Assembly (NCBI GenBank): GCA_963664635.1
Contig: OY761542.1
Location: 2,728,001-2,792,000 of the forward strand
Direction: 5' to 3'
Origin: VXNE01 sp963664635
Lineage (GTDB): Bacteria > Pseudomonadota > Gammaproteobacteria > Pseudomonadales > Azotimanducaceae
Length of the DNA stretch: 64,000 nt
The position numbers and the translations under genes were made by a program. Numbering within the stretch: position 1 is the first letter of the stretch; each line of letters opens with the position of its first letter. The notes beneath the pieces are model-generated. The model was given only the letters and a program-made list of their open reading frames with translations. It did not search any database and was not told the origin of the DNA. Positions 32,556 through 41,035 of the stretch are shown here, in pieces.

Positions 32556-33485
32556 TTACAGGGCGGCGTCGAGTTCCGGAACGGCGTTGAAGAGATCCGC
32601 GACCAGGCCGTAGTCGGCCACCTGGAAGATCGGTGCGTCGGCGTCCTTGTTGATGGCGACGATGACCTTCGAGTCCTTCATGCCGGCCAGGTGCTGGATG
32701 GCGCCCGAAATGCCCACGGCGATGTACAGCTCCGGGGCCACGATCTTGCCCGTCTGGCCGACCTGCATGTCGTTTGGCACGAAGCCCGCGTCGACGGCGG
32801 CACGGGAGGCGCCCACGGCGGCTCCGAGCTTGTCGGCCACGCCCTCGAGGAGCGTGAAGTTGTCGCCGTTCTGCATGCCACGCCCACCCGAGATCACGAC
32901 CCGGGCCGCGGTCAGTTCCGGCCGCTCGGACTTGGCGAGTTCCTCGCCGACGAACTCCGAGACGCCCGCATCATGCTCCGCCGGCACGGCTTCGACGGAC
33001 GCGCCGCCGCCCTGCGCTGGAGCGGGATCGAAGCCCGTGCCCCGGACCGAGACGACTTTTTTCGCGTCGTCGGACTTGACCGTGGCGATACCGTTCCCGG
33101 CATAGATCGGCCGCTTGAACGTGTCGGGGGCATCCACTGCGATGATGTCGGAGATCATCGCGACATCGAGAAGCGCCGCGACGCGGGGCAGGAAGTTCTT
33201 GCCGGTCGTGGTGTGGGCGGCGAGGATGTGGTCGTAGCCGGCCCCGAGTTCGGCGACGAGCAGGGCCAGGTTCTCGGCCAGGTGATGCGCGTAGGCCGGG
33301 TGATCCGCGCACAGCACCCGGGCGATGCCCGGCACCGACGCCGCGGCCTCGGCGACCGGGCCGCAGTCGCTTCCGGCGATGAGCAGGTCGATGTCACCGC
33401 CTATCTCGAGGGCGGCGGCGAGGATGTTCAGCGTGACGGGGCGCAACGCCTGATTGTCGTGTTCCGCGACGACAAGAGTGCCCAT
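32556..33485 (-). CDS. etfA: Electron transfer flavoprotein alpha subunit
   Basis: A 309-residue FAD-binding ETF subunit that collects electrons from acyl-CoA dehydrogenases. The C-terminal FAD domain shows VVISGGRGMQNGDNF, PNDMQVGQTGKIVAPELYIAVGISGAIQHLAGM and VAINKDADAPIFQVADYGLVADLF, which are diagnostic. Its ATG overlaps the etfB stop by one base (TAATG), so the order is etfB-etfA. The ETF-QO gene is divergent next to etfB. Confidence 0.96.
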   Translation of the reverse strand: MGTLVVAEHDNQALRPVTLNILAAALEIGGDIDLLIAGSDCGPVAEAAASVPGIARVLCADHPAYAHHLAENLALLVAELGAGYDHILAAHTTTGKNFLPRVAALLDVAMISDIIAVDAPDTFKRPIYAGNGIATVKSDDAKKVVSVRGTGFDPAPAQGGGASVEAVPAEHDAGVSEFVGEELAKSERPELTAARVVISGGRGMQNGDNFTLLEGVADKLGAAVGASRAAVDAGFVPNDMQVGQTGKIVAPELYIAVGISGAIQHLAGMKDSKVIVAINKDADAPIFQVADYGLVADLFNAVPELDAAL

Positions 33486-34237
33486 TATTCAATCACCTTT
33501 GCTTCGTTCTTGAGTTTTTCCACGAGTTCTTCGACGGACTCGACGAGCACGCCGGCGGAGCGCCCCGCAGGCGGTTCCACGTGCAGCACCTCAAAGCGTG
33601 GAGCGACGTCCACGCCCAGGGCCTCCGGGGTCGTGACGTCGAGTGGTTTCTTGCGCGCCTTCATGATGTTCGGCAGGGAGGCGTAGCGCGGTTCGTTAAG
33701 CCTGAGGTCGGTGGTAACGACGATGGGCAGGCGCAGGGAGACCGTCTGCAGACCCCCGTCGACCTCCCGTACTACCTGTGCCTGGCCGTCCGCGACCGTG
33801 AGTTCGGAGGCGAAGGTCCCCTGGGCGAGGCCGGTGAGCGCGGCGAACATCTGTCCGGTCTGGCCGTTGTCGCCGTCGATGCTCTGCTTGCCGAAGATCA
33901 CGATCTCCGGGCTCTCCTGTTCGTGGATCGCCGCCAGGATCTTCGCGACGGCCAGCGGCTGCAGGTCGTCGTCGGTCTCCACCAGGATTGCGCGGTCCGC
34001 ACCCAGGGCCAGGCAGGTGCGTAGCTGTTCCTGGCACGCCTTGCCGCCCACGGACACCGCGATGACCTCCTCGGCGACCCCCGCTTCGACCAGCCGGACG
34101 GCTTCCTCGATGGCGATCTCGCAGAAGGGATTGACGGCCATCTTGACGTTGGTCAGGTCGATGCCGGTGCCGTCCGGCTTGACGCGCACCTTGACGTTGG
34201 CGTCGACGACGCGCTTCACGGGAACCAGTACTTTCAT
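33485..34237 (-). CDS. etfB: Electron transfer flavoprotein beta subunit
   Basis: A 250-residue AMP-binding ETF subunit. Family motifs include MKVLVPVKRVVDANVKVRV at the start, VKMAVNPFCEIAIEEAVRL, ALGADRAILVET, FGKQSIDGDNGQTGQM and the recognition-loop region RYASLPNIMKARKKP, which docks to partner dehydrogenases. It starts at ATG 34237 as the first gene of etfBA. Confidence 0.96.
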   Translation of the reverse strand: MKVLVPVKRVVDANVKVRVKPDGTGIDLTNVKMAVNPFCEIAIEEAVRLVEAGVAEEVIAVSVGGKACQEQLRTCLALGADRAILVETDDDLQPLAVAKILAAIHEQESPEIVIFGKQSIDGDNGQTGQMFAALTGLAQGTFASELTVADGQAQVVREVDGGLQTVSLRLPIVVTTDLRLNEPRYASLPNIMKARKKPLDVTTPEALGVDVAPRFEVLHVEPPAGRSAGVLVESVEELVEKLKNEAKVIE

Positions 34238-34395
34238 GGAGTCCTCTGACCTTTCGGGGGGTGCCCGGCGAGCGCGGTATTCTCTCCGTTTGCACCGGGC
34301 GCGACAAGCTGGCGCGCCGGGCGATACGTCGGCGCCCGAACCCCCGCTGCTATACTGCCGAGACTGCCGAGCGGTCCGTGCCCCGGGGAGTTTTC

Positions 34396-36054
34396 GTGTC
34401 CGAAGCACAGCGTGAGTCGATGGATTTCGATGTCGTGGTCGTCGGCGGAGGCCCCGCGGGGCTCGCGGCGGCGATCCGGCTGGTGCAGCTCGGCGAGGCG
34501 TCGGGGCGGGAAGTCTCCGTCTGCCTCGTGGAGAAGGGATCCGAGATCGGCGCCCACATCCTCTCGGGCGCGGTGTTCGAGCCGCGCGCCCTCGACGAAC
34601 TGTTCCCGGACTGGTCCGAGCTCGGCGCGCCGTTGACGAATCCCGTCACGGAGGATCTCTTCTACTACCTCCCGAACGGCAGGAACCGCCTGCTGGCCCC
34701 CCGCTTCGCCCTGCCGAAGGACATGCGCAACGAGGGCAAGTACGCGCTCTCCCTGGGCAACCTCTGCCGCTGGCTGGGCGAACGGGCGGAAGCGCTCGGG
34801 GTCAACGTCTTCCCGGGCTTCGCGGCAGCGGAAGTGCTCTACGAGGGCGACCGCGTGGTGGGGGTCGCCACCGGGGACATGGGCATCTCCGCCGACGGGG
34901 AGCGCAAGGCCGCCTGGCAGCCGGGCTTCGAGCTGCGCGCCGCCTACACCCTGTTCGCCGAGGGTTGCCGCGGCCACCTGGGCAAGGAGCTGATCGCGCG
35001 CTATGGCCTGGCGACCGGCACGCAGCACTACGGCATCGGCCTCAAGGAGCTCTGGGATGTCGATCCGGAGCGCCACGTGCCCGGCCGGGTCGTCCACACC
35101 CTCGGCTGGCCGCTTGGGCACACGGCGATACGCGGTACCGGCGGCGGCGCCTTCCTCTACCACCTGGAGAACGGGCAGGTCGCCGTCGGCCTGATCGTCG
35201 ACCTGTCGTACCGCAACCCGCACCTGAGTCCGTTCGACGAGTTTCAACGCTACAAGCACCACCCGACGATCGCGGACGTACTCGAGGGCGGCACGCGCGT
35301 GGCGTACGGCGCCCGCGCCGTCGTCAAGGGCGGGCTGCAGGCCCTGCCGAAGACGACCTTCCCGGGCGGCATGCTGATCGGCGACGATGCGGGCTTCCTC
35401 AACCAGCTCAAGGTAAAGGGCTCGCACACGGCCATGAAGTCCGGAATGCTGGCCGCCGAGACCGTCTTCGACGCGCTCGGCCAGGCGGACCCCAACGCCG
35501 AACTCGCGGACTTCGACGAGCGCTTCAGGAGTTCGTGGCTGTTCGAGGAGCTGCACCGCTCCCGCAACGTCGCCCCGATGGTGCATCGGCTCGGCACCCT
35601 GCCCGGCGCCGCCTACGCCTGGTTCGACCAGCGCATTGCCCGGGGTCGCATGGGGTATACGTTCGAGGAAGGCCATCCCGACCACGCGCAACTGAGGGCC
35701 GCGGGCAAGGCGAAGCCGATCGACTATCCGAAGCCGGACGGCGTGCTCTCCTTCGACAAGCTCTCCTCGGTGTTTCTCTCGAACACCAACCACGAGGAGG
35801 ACCAACCCTGCCACCTGACCCTGAAGGACCCGGACGTCCCGATCCGCGACAACCTGCCGATGTTCGACGAACCGGCGCAGCGGTACTGCCCGGCGGGGGT
35901 CTACGAAGTCGTGGAGCAGGACGGCGGGCCGCGCTTCCAGATCAACGCCCAGAACTGCGTGCACTGCAAGACGTGCGACATCAAGGATCCGGCGCAGAAC
36001 ATCCACTGGGTCGTGCCGGAAGGCACGGGTGGGCCGAACTACCCGAACATGTAG
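34396..36054 (+). CDS. Electron transfer flavoprotein-ubiquinone oxidoreductase
   Basis: A 552-residue membrane-associated FAD/[4Fe-4S] protein that passes ETF electrons to ubiquinone. It has an N-terminal FAD fold (FDVVVVGGGPAGLAAAIRL), EIGAHILSGAVFEPRAL, a ubiquinone-site region and GGMLIGDDAGFLNQLKVKGSHTAMKSGM. The C-terminal cluster ligands are CPAGVYE and NCVHCKTCDIKDPAQNI. I chose GTG 34396 because GGGGAG precedes it by five bases; ATG 34420 is the alternative. Together with etfBA it makes a complete route from acyl-CoA oxidation to the quinone pool. Confidence 0.96.
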   Translation: MSEAQRESMDFDVVVVGGGPAGLAAAIRLVQLGEASGREVSVCLVEKGSEIGAHILSGAVFEPRALDELFPDWSELGAPLTNPVTEDLFYYLPNGRNRLLAPRFALPKDMRNEGKYALSLGNLCRWLGERAEALGVNVFPGFAAAEVLYEGDRVVGVATGDMGISADGERKAAWQPGFELRAAYTLFAEGCRGHLGKELIARYGLATGTQHYGIGLKELWDVDPERHVPGRVVHTLGWPLGHTAIRGTGGGAFLYHLENGQVAVGLIVDLSYRNPHLSPFDEFQRYKHHPTIADVLEGGTRVAYGARAVVKGGLQALPKTTFPGGMLIGDDAGFLNQLKVKGSHTAMKSGMLAAETVFDALGQADPNAELADFDERFRSSWLFEELHRSRNVAPMVHRLGTLPGAAYAWFDQRIARGRMGYTFEEGHPDHAQLRAAGKAKPIDYPKPDGVLSFDKLSSVFLSNTNHEEDQPCHLTLKDPDVPIRDNLPMFDEPAQRYCPAGVYEVVEQDGGPRFQINAQNCVHCKTCDIKDPAQNIHWVVPEGTGGPNYPNM

Positions 36055-36626
36055 GGTCCCGTCGGGCGTTTATGGCACCGTGGCCCGAAGGACGCCCTCG
36101 AGAAAGACCCGGAAGCTATGCGACCGGTTTCATGTTCAGGCGCATGTACGGCCCGATCGCCCCTGGAACCCGCGACCTTCTGGTAGACGTCTCGAGTGAT
36201 CTTCATCAGTTCCCGGGAGGGTGCCTGAATATCATCGGGTACGCGGTACCTGGACTTCTTCCCGTACCGGACCAGGTCCGCCACGCCAAGACCGCGTTCA
36301 ACAGCCGCGAGGTCCCCAAAGTACCAACTCTCCAACTCGCGGCACGCGATTCGTACCACGGTATCGCCTCTCCCGGCTTGGTGGCACTTTCGCACCAACG
36401 CCTCCTTGAGTCCGATGCAATCGGAGGAGTCCTGATCGCGTACGACCACGAAGGCGCTGGCGGGATGACGCCATTTCCGCAACCTTCGAACGATGTTGTT
36501 CTCCAGGTCGCTCTTACCTTCGAACACGATGTAGGTTATATCGGTTATATCGGGAACGAGCCGAGGGAGGAGGCCCTTGAGCATTTCCTTGATCGAAGGT
36601 TCTTCCAGCAGGAAGACGAGCTTCAT
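36039..36626 (-). CDS. DUF4276 family protein, C-terminus disrupted by frameshifts (probable pseudogene)
   Basis: The first ~150 residues read as a normal DUF4276 protein (MKLVFLLEEPSIKEMLKGLL, VVVRDQDSSDCIGLKEAL, CRELESWYFGDL). After YQKVAGSR the open frame gives unrelated sequence. In the next frame the expected AIGPYMRL continues, and in the third frame the family ending SFRVFLEGVLRATVP and a stop at 36070 follow. Two single-base changes explain this, one in the C4 run at 36160-36163 and one near 36116-36120. The intact gene would end at 36070, clear of the ETF-QO gene. The ATG overlaps the upstream ATPase stop (ATGA), so the pair forms one module, likely anti-phage defence. Confidence 0.8.
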   Translation of the reverse strand: MKLVFLLEEPSIKEMLKGLLPRLVPDITDITYIVFEGKSDLENNIVRRLRKWRHPASAFVVVRDQDSSDCIGLKEALVRKCHQAGRGDTVVRIACRELESWYFGDLAAVERGLGVADLVRYGKKSRYRVPDDIQAPSRELMKITRDVYQKVAGSRGDRAVHAPEHETGRIASGSFSRASFGPRCHKRPTGPYMFG

Positions 36627-37819
36627 TGGGTCGGATCTGGATCAACACCGGCAAAGAAACCCTGCTTCCAGAGATAGCCCATCTGATCCCCGTCGTTCAT
36701 GTAAGCGGCCACCTGCTCATCCTCGGCAGCTCGCCGGATCTTCGTGTAACCGGCTTCCTTTTGGAGCCAGAAGACCTCGTCCAACATCATCGCGTTGAGA
36801 AAATCCGGGGAGTGTGTCGACACGAATACCTGGCCCCCTCGGTTGGCATAACCCCGGAACTCTTCCGCCAGTTCCCAAAGAAGCGTCGGATATAGCTGGT
36901 TTTCCGGCTCTTCGACACACAGCAGTGGATGCGGCGCAGGATCATGGAGTAGCGTCAGATACGCGAGCATCTTGATGGTTCCATCCGAGACGTTGCGCGC
37001 CAGAAATGGGTCTTCGAACGCGCCATCTCGGAACCTCAGGAGTATGCGGCCTTCCTCGGTCTGTTTCGATTCAACGTGAGAGATCCCCGGCACTCTGGAT
37101 TTGAGCTTGTCGACGATCCCGGAGAACACGTCGGGATGGTTGTCATGAAGATACTCTATGACCAGCGACAGGTTCTCACCTTCGCGCGAGAGATGTTCGG
37201 CGAAACCGACTTCTTGCTCGGGACGAGCCCTGCCGATATGGAAGTCCGAGACATGCCACCGCTCAATGAGGTTCCCCAGGGCAACCACGGCCGGAAAACG
37301 TTCGAACTGAGCCAGCCCCTTGATCGCGAGCAGGTCAGGGGACTTTAGCACCTGTTCGTCGCGCTCCAACTGCGTCTCGTCTTCGATTTCTTCGGCCTCG
37401 TTCGTGACGGCAAAGCCGCGCCCATGTCGAAAGTCGAGGAAGTGCCAGGGTCTTCCATGGCTGTATCGCCGATAACGCAGTATCTCCCGCTCGACCACCG
37501 GCCGGTTTTCGCTCTCGCCAATGGATATCGCGTAAGTCACAAGCGGCTTCCGTGGGCCGACTCGGTAGGCGATTTCGATATGAATCGGTCCCGTGGAATT
37601 CCGGCTCCTTACCTCGCGGAATCCCCTGCTGCCGCCGAGCTTTGCCAATGCGGTTCTTACGTTGGTGTTCATCGCATCCCGGAGAAAACCGAAGACGGAG
37701 AACAACGTGGACTTTCCCGTACCATTGGCGCCGACGAACACCGCCAAGCGAGGTATCGTACGCACTTCGACGTTTTTGAAGGCGCGGAAGTTTCTGATCC
37801 GTAGACGTTCAATCTGCAT
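36623..37819 (-). CDS. AAA-family ATPase (RecF/OLD-like, AAA_21 type), partner of DUF4276
   Basis: A 398-residue SMC-like ATPase. It starts MQIERLRIRNFRAFKNVEV, has Walker A VGANGTGKST at residues 29-38, an ABC-type signature region (ARNVSDGTIKMLAYL), Walker B LLCVEEPENQLYP and the switch His in FVSTHSPDFL. The overlapping DUF4276 gene downstream makes an ATPase plus TOPRIM-like two-gene layout similar in logic to PARIS and OLD systems. Base composition is clearly lower in GC than the flanks, which suggests horizontal transfer. Function as defence is an inference. Confidence 0.87.
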   Translation of the reverse strand: MQIERLRIRNFRAFKNVEVRTIPRLAVFVGANGTGKSTLFSVFGFLRDAMNTNVRTALAKLGGSRGFREVRSRNSTGPIHIEIAYRVGPRKPLVTYAISIGESENRPVVEREILRYRRYSHGRPWHFLDFRHGRGFAVTNEAEEIEDETQLERDEQVLKSPDLLAIKGLAQFERFPAVVALGNLIERWHVSDFHIGRARPEQEVGFAEHLSREGENLSLVIEYLHDNHPDVFSGIVDKLKSRVPGISHVESKQTEEGRILLRFRDGAFEDPFLARNVSDGTIKMLAYLTLLHDPAPHPLLCVEEPENQLYPTLLWELAEEFRGYANRGGQVFVSTHSPDFLNAMMLDEVFWLQKEAGYTKIRRAAEDEQVAAYMNDGDQMGYLWKQGFFAGVDPDPTQ

Positions 37820-37934
37820 TCTGCGCCACTATACGACAGCAATGTCGTCTGTTCGCCAAGCGCAGACTAGCGTTGCGCTTAAATGATGTCCATGTACGCC
37901 GGACCAAGCAGAGGTACCGCATCGGGCTCGGCGA

Positions 37935-38516
37935 TCAGTCGAGCGGGCCGAGCACGAACCGGGCGCCCGCGCTCCAGACCTCGAGCTCCCGGCCGGCGGG
38001 AGTCCCCAGGTCGACCAGCCGATAGAAGACGCTGCGGGTCAGGCGGGCGCGCAGTGCGTCGCGCACGGTCACGTAAGGGCGGGGCTCGGCGTCGCGTTCC
38101 ACGACCTCGATGGGATGCGCGGCATCGGCGAGCATGTGGTCCCCGACGTTGGTGGTGAAGATCAGCCGCCGCGACCGCCCTGCCCCGTCGGACTCCATGT
38201 CGACCGCCAGGAAGGGTGCGTCCTCCACCACGATGCGCAGCTTCTCGGCCGGCGTGACCAGGCAGTAGCCGTCGTCGTCCAGCCGCAGCACCGTCGCGAA
38301 CAGCGCGACCAGCCGCTCGCGGCGGATCTCGGTGCCTTCGTGGAACCAGCGCCCGTCGGCGGCGATGCGGATGTCGATCTCGCCGACCCGTTCGGGGTGC
38401 CAGCGTTCGACCGGCGGCAGCTTGCGGCCGGCCGCGAGTGCGAGCAGGTCCCGGAAGGCGGCTGGCATGTTCTTCGGGCCCGTCGCGGCCCGGTCGGCGA
38501 CGGGCGTGTCGCTCAC
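37935..38516 (-). CDS. DUF1285 family protein
   Basis: A 193-residue protein of unknown function. Diagnostic DUF1285 features are the ERWHPERVGEIDIRIAADGRWFHEG start, EIRRERLVALFATVLRLDDDGYCLVTPAEK, and the FTTNVGDHMLADAAHPIEV segment. The GTG start at 38516 overlaps the moaA stop (GTGA). The link to moaA is positional only. Confidence 0.85.
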   Translation of the reverse strand: MSDTPVADRAATGPKNMPAAFRDLLALAAGRKLPPVERWHPERVGEIDIRIAADGRWFHEGTEIRRERLVALFATVLRLDDDGYCLVTPAEKLRIVVEDAPFLAVDMESDGAGRSRRLIFTTNVGDHMLADAAHPIEVVERDAEPRPYVTVRDALRARLTRSVFYRLVDLGTPAGRELEVWSAGARFVLGPLD

Positions 38517-39475
38517 CCGCCGATGAACTTCATCACCGTCACCTCGCCGGTGAAGGCGGACTGCTTGTCGGCGAGCGCCCGTGTGAGCACGCTCTGCAGC
38601 CGCATCAGGGCGAGGTGTTCCGGCGCTTCGAGGAGGTCCCGGATGTCGTGGTGCCTGGCGTTCGACAGGCAGCCGTAGAGCAGGCCGTTGGAGGAGACCC
38701 GCAGGCGCGTGCAGGAGCTGCAGAACGGTTCGCTCTCGTTGGCGATGATGCCGAAGTGCCCGCGTCCCGGTACCCGGTAGCGGATGGAGGTCGAGTCGTA
38801 GGGCGCGTCGGTACGGGTGAACTCGCAGGACTCGCCGATGGCGCCGAGGATGTCCTCCATCCCGATGAAGTCCCGCTCGTAGCGGGCGTCGAACTTCAGG
38901 TGGCCCATGTTCATGAGCTCGATGTAGCGCAACTCGATGCCGCGGTCGAGGCAGTAGTCGAGCATCGGCACGATCTGGTCGGCGTTCGCGGTGCGCATGG
39001 GCACCATGTTGACCTTGACCTTGAGGCCGGCGTCGAGCATGGCGTCGATCCCCGCGAGGACGGTGGCGAGGTCCCCGGAACGCGCGATGTGCCGGAAGCG
39101 GTCGGCGTCGAGGGTGTCGAGGCTTACATTGATGCGCTTCAGACCCGAGTCGACGATCAGCGGAGCCTTGCGCAGCAGGAACTGCCCGTTGGTCGTGACC
39201 GCGACGTCCGACAGCGGCAGTGCCATGACCGCCGGCAGAAATGCGTCGAACTTCGGCGACAGCAGCGGCTCGCCGCCGGTGATGCGTAGCTTCTCGATGC
39301 CGGCGGCCGCGATCAGCAGGCGCACGGCCTTGACCAGGCCCTCCTCGGAGAGCTCGCGCTCGGCCGGTTGCAGGCGCTTGCCGTCTGGCACGCAGTACGT
39401 GCACGCGTAGTTGCAGGCGGCGGTGAGGCTCACCCGGAGGTTGCGGAAACGGCGCCCCTGGGCGTCAACGATCAT
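38513..39475 (-). CDS. moaA: GTP 3',8-cyclase MoaA (molybdopterin biosynthesis)
   Basis: A 320-residue radical-SAM enzyme for the first step of molybdenum cofactor synthesis. The N-terminal SAM cluster motif is CNYACTYC, followed by LRITGGEPLL. The C-terminal cluster ligands occur in FCSSCTRLRVSSNGLLYGC. ATG 39475 has GGAG upstream; an earlier ATG near 39526 would overlap murF. The protein lacks the usual C-terminal GG as the very last residues only by context (it ends MKFIGG), so it appears complete. Other moa genes are not nearby. Confidence 0.93.
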   Translation of the reverse strand: MIVDAQGRRFRNLRVSLTAACNYACTYCVPDGKRLQPAERELSEEGLVKAVRLLIAAAGIEKLRITGGEPLLSPKFDAFLPAVMALPLSDVAVTTNGQFLLRKAPLIVDSGLKRINVSLDTLDADRFRHIARSGDLATVLAGIDAMLDAGLKVKVNMVPMRTANADQIVPMLDYCLDRGIELRYIELMNMGHLKFDARYERDFIGMEDILGAIGESCEFTRTDAPYDSTSIRYRVPGRGHFGIIANESEPFCSSCTRLRVSSNGLLYGCLSNARHHDIRDLLEAPEHLALMRLQSVLTRALADKQSAFTGEVTVMKFIGG

Positions 39476-39522
39476 TTCGACTCCGGCGTACGCGACCGGG
39501 ATCCGGGTCGCGCTGGCGCCCA

Positions 39523-40908
39523 TCATACCGCACGGGCGTCGAGGGCTTCGCGGAGCCGCGTTGCGAAATCGCGCGTCCAGAACACGCGGTTGGAGCCCTT
39601 CAGGAGCACGACGTCGCCGGGCTCGAGCGCGGCGGCCACGGCGTCGACATCCAGTTCGTCCGGGGATGTGACGAACCCCATGCGGCGTCGGGAATCCAGT
39701 TCGGCATGGAGCGCCCGCATGCCGGCGCCCACGCAGAGCACGCGATCGACCTCGGCGCACAACGGGGCCAGGGTCGCGTGCAGCCGCTCGGACTCGGCGC
39801 CGAGCTCGAGCATCTCCCCGAGGAGCGCGACGGTCCGGCCGCCCTCGGTGCGGTACTCCGCGAGGCTGCGCAGGGCAGCGGCCATGCTGGCGGGGTTCGC
39901 GTTGTAGCTGTCGTCGACGAGGGTGACCTGCCCTGCCCGGACGCGGTTGCCGCGGCCGCTCGGAACCGCGTCGTGCGTGATGTCCGCCACGCGGCCGGGA
40001 TCCTCGTCGAAGACCACGAGCACCGCCGCCACGGCGGCCAGGGAGAGCGCCCGGTGGGTTCCGCCTCCCGGGACCTCGGTCCGCACGGTCCCGGAGGGCG
40101 TGGCGATCGTCGCCCAGCTTCCGTCGAATGCGGCCAGCCGCACGTCGGCGCCGGCGCTGTCGCCGAAGGTCATCACCGTTGTCGCCGGATCGATACCCGT
40201 CCGGTCGAGCCCGTCGAGGCACACGAGCGTCCCGCCGGGATGCAGCCCCTCGGCGATGGAGAGTTTCTCCCGCCGCAGGGCGTCGATTCCGTCGAAGAAC
40301 TCGATGTGCGCGGGATGCACGTTGAGGACGACGGCGACGTCGGGACGCGCCAGCCGTGCCAGCGGCGCGATCTCGCCGGGGTGACTGGTCCCGACTTCGT
40401 AGACGGCGAAACGCGCGTCGGCGGGTGTGCGCGCCAGGGACAGCGGTACGCCGAGGTGGTTGTTGAGGCTCCCTGGCGTCGCGAAGGCGTCGAGTGCCCG
40501 TGCGAGGAACGTCTTGGCCGTGGTCTTGCCGCTGCTGCCCGTGATCGCGGCCACGCGCGCGGAGGTGCGCTCCCGTGCCGCGCGGCCGAGGTCCCAGAGC
40601 CCGTCGAGGGTGTCGGGAACGATCAGGCGGGGTCCTGGGCCCGGTGCTTCTCGATGCACGAGGCGATGCACGAGCGCGCCCGCGGCGCCGGCGGCCTCCG
40701 CGGCCTTGAGGAAATCATGGCCATCGCGGGCGGATGCCCGTGCGCCTGGGAATCGCGGTCCGGGATCTCCGCTCAGGGCGATGAACAGGTCGCCCGGGGC
40801 GAGCTTGCGCGAATCGATGTCGACGCCGCGGACAGCGGGTCCCTCCACCGGGTCCGCGCCGACCGCCTCGCAGAGTTCCGGCCAGGTCCACAGGATGCCG
40901 TCGCCCAT
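39523..40908 (-). CDS. murF: UDP-N-acetylmuramoyl-tripeptide--D-alanyl-D-alanine ligase
   Basis: A cytoplasmic peptidoglycan ligase that adds D-Ala-D-Ala. It has 461 residues. Visible motifs are VDIDSRKLAPGDLFIAL, the ATP loop AITGSSGKTTAKTFL, SLNNHLGVPLSLART, VLNVHPAHIEFF and the C-terminal VDDSYNANPASMAAALRSL, all typical of MurF. It lies alone rather than in a division/cell-wall cluster, so it may be a relocated sole copy or a second copy. The stop is 47 bp before the moaA start. Confidence 0.92.
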   Translation of the reverse strand: MGDGILWTWPELCEAVGADPVEGPAVRGVDIDSRKLAPGDLFIALSGDPGPRFPGARASARDGHDFLKAAEAAGAAGALVHRLVHREAPGPGPRLIVPDTLDGLWDLGRAARERTSARVAAITGSSGKTTAKTFLARALDAFATPGSLNNHLGVPLSLARTPADARFAVYEVGTSHPGEIAPLARLARPDVAVVLNVHPAHIEFFDGIDALRREKLSIAEGLHPGGTLVCLDGLDRTGIDPATTVMTFGDSAGADVRLAAFDGSWATIATPSGTVRTEVPGGGTHRALSLAAVAAVLVVFDEDPGRVADITHDAVPSGRGNRVRAGQVTLVDDSYNANPASMAAALRSLAEYRTEGGRTVALLGEMLELGAESERLHATLAPLCAEVDRVLCVGAGMRALHAELDSRRRMGFVTSPDELDVDAVAAALEPGDVVLLKGSNRVFWTRDFATRLREALDARAV

Positions 40909-41035
40909 CGCGCCATGTTATCGGAAATGAGCGGGATGTCCGCCGGGAACGCGGCCGGCGGGCCCGCACTGCCGCTTGCGGGTCGGACGGCCACCCCCGA
41001 AAATGGCGGCTCCCTGCCTATCGCCACGGTGTTCC

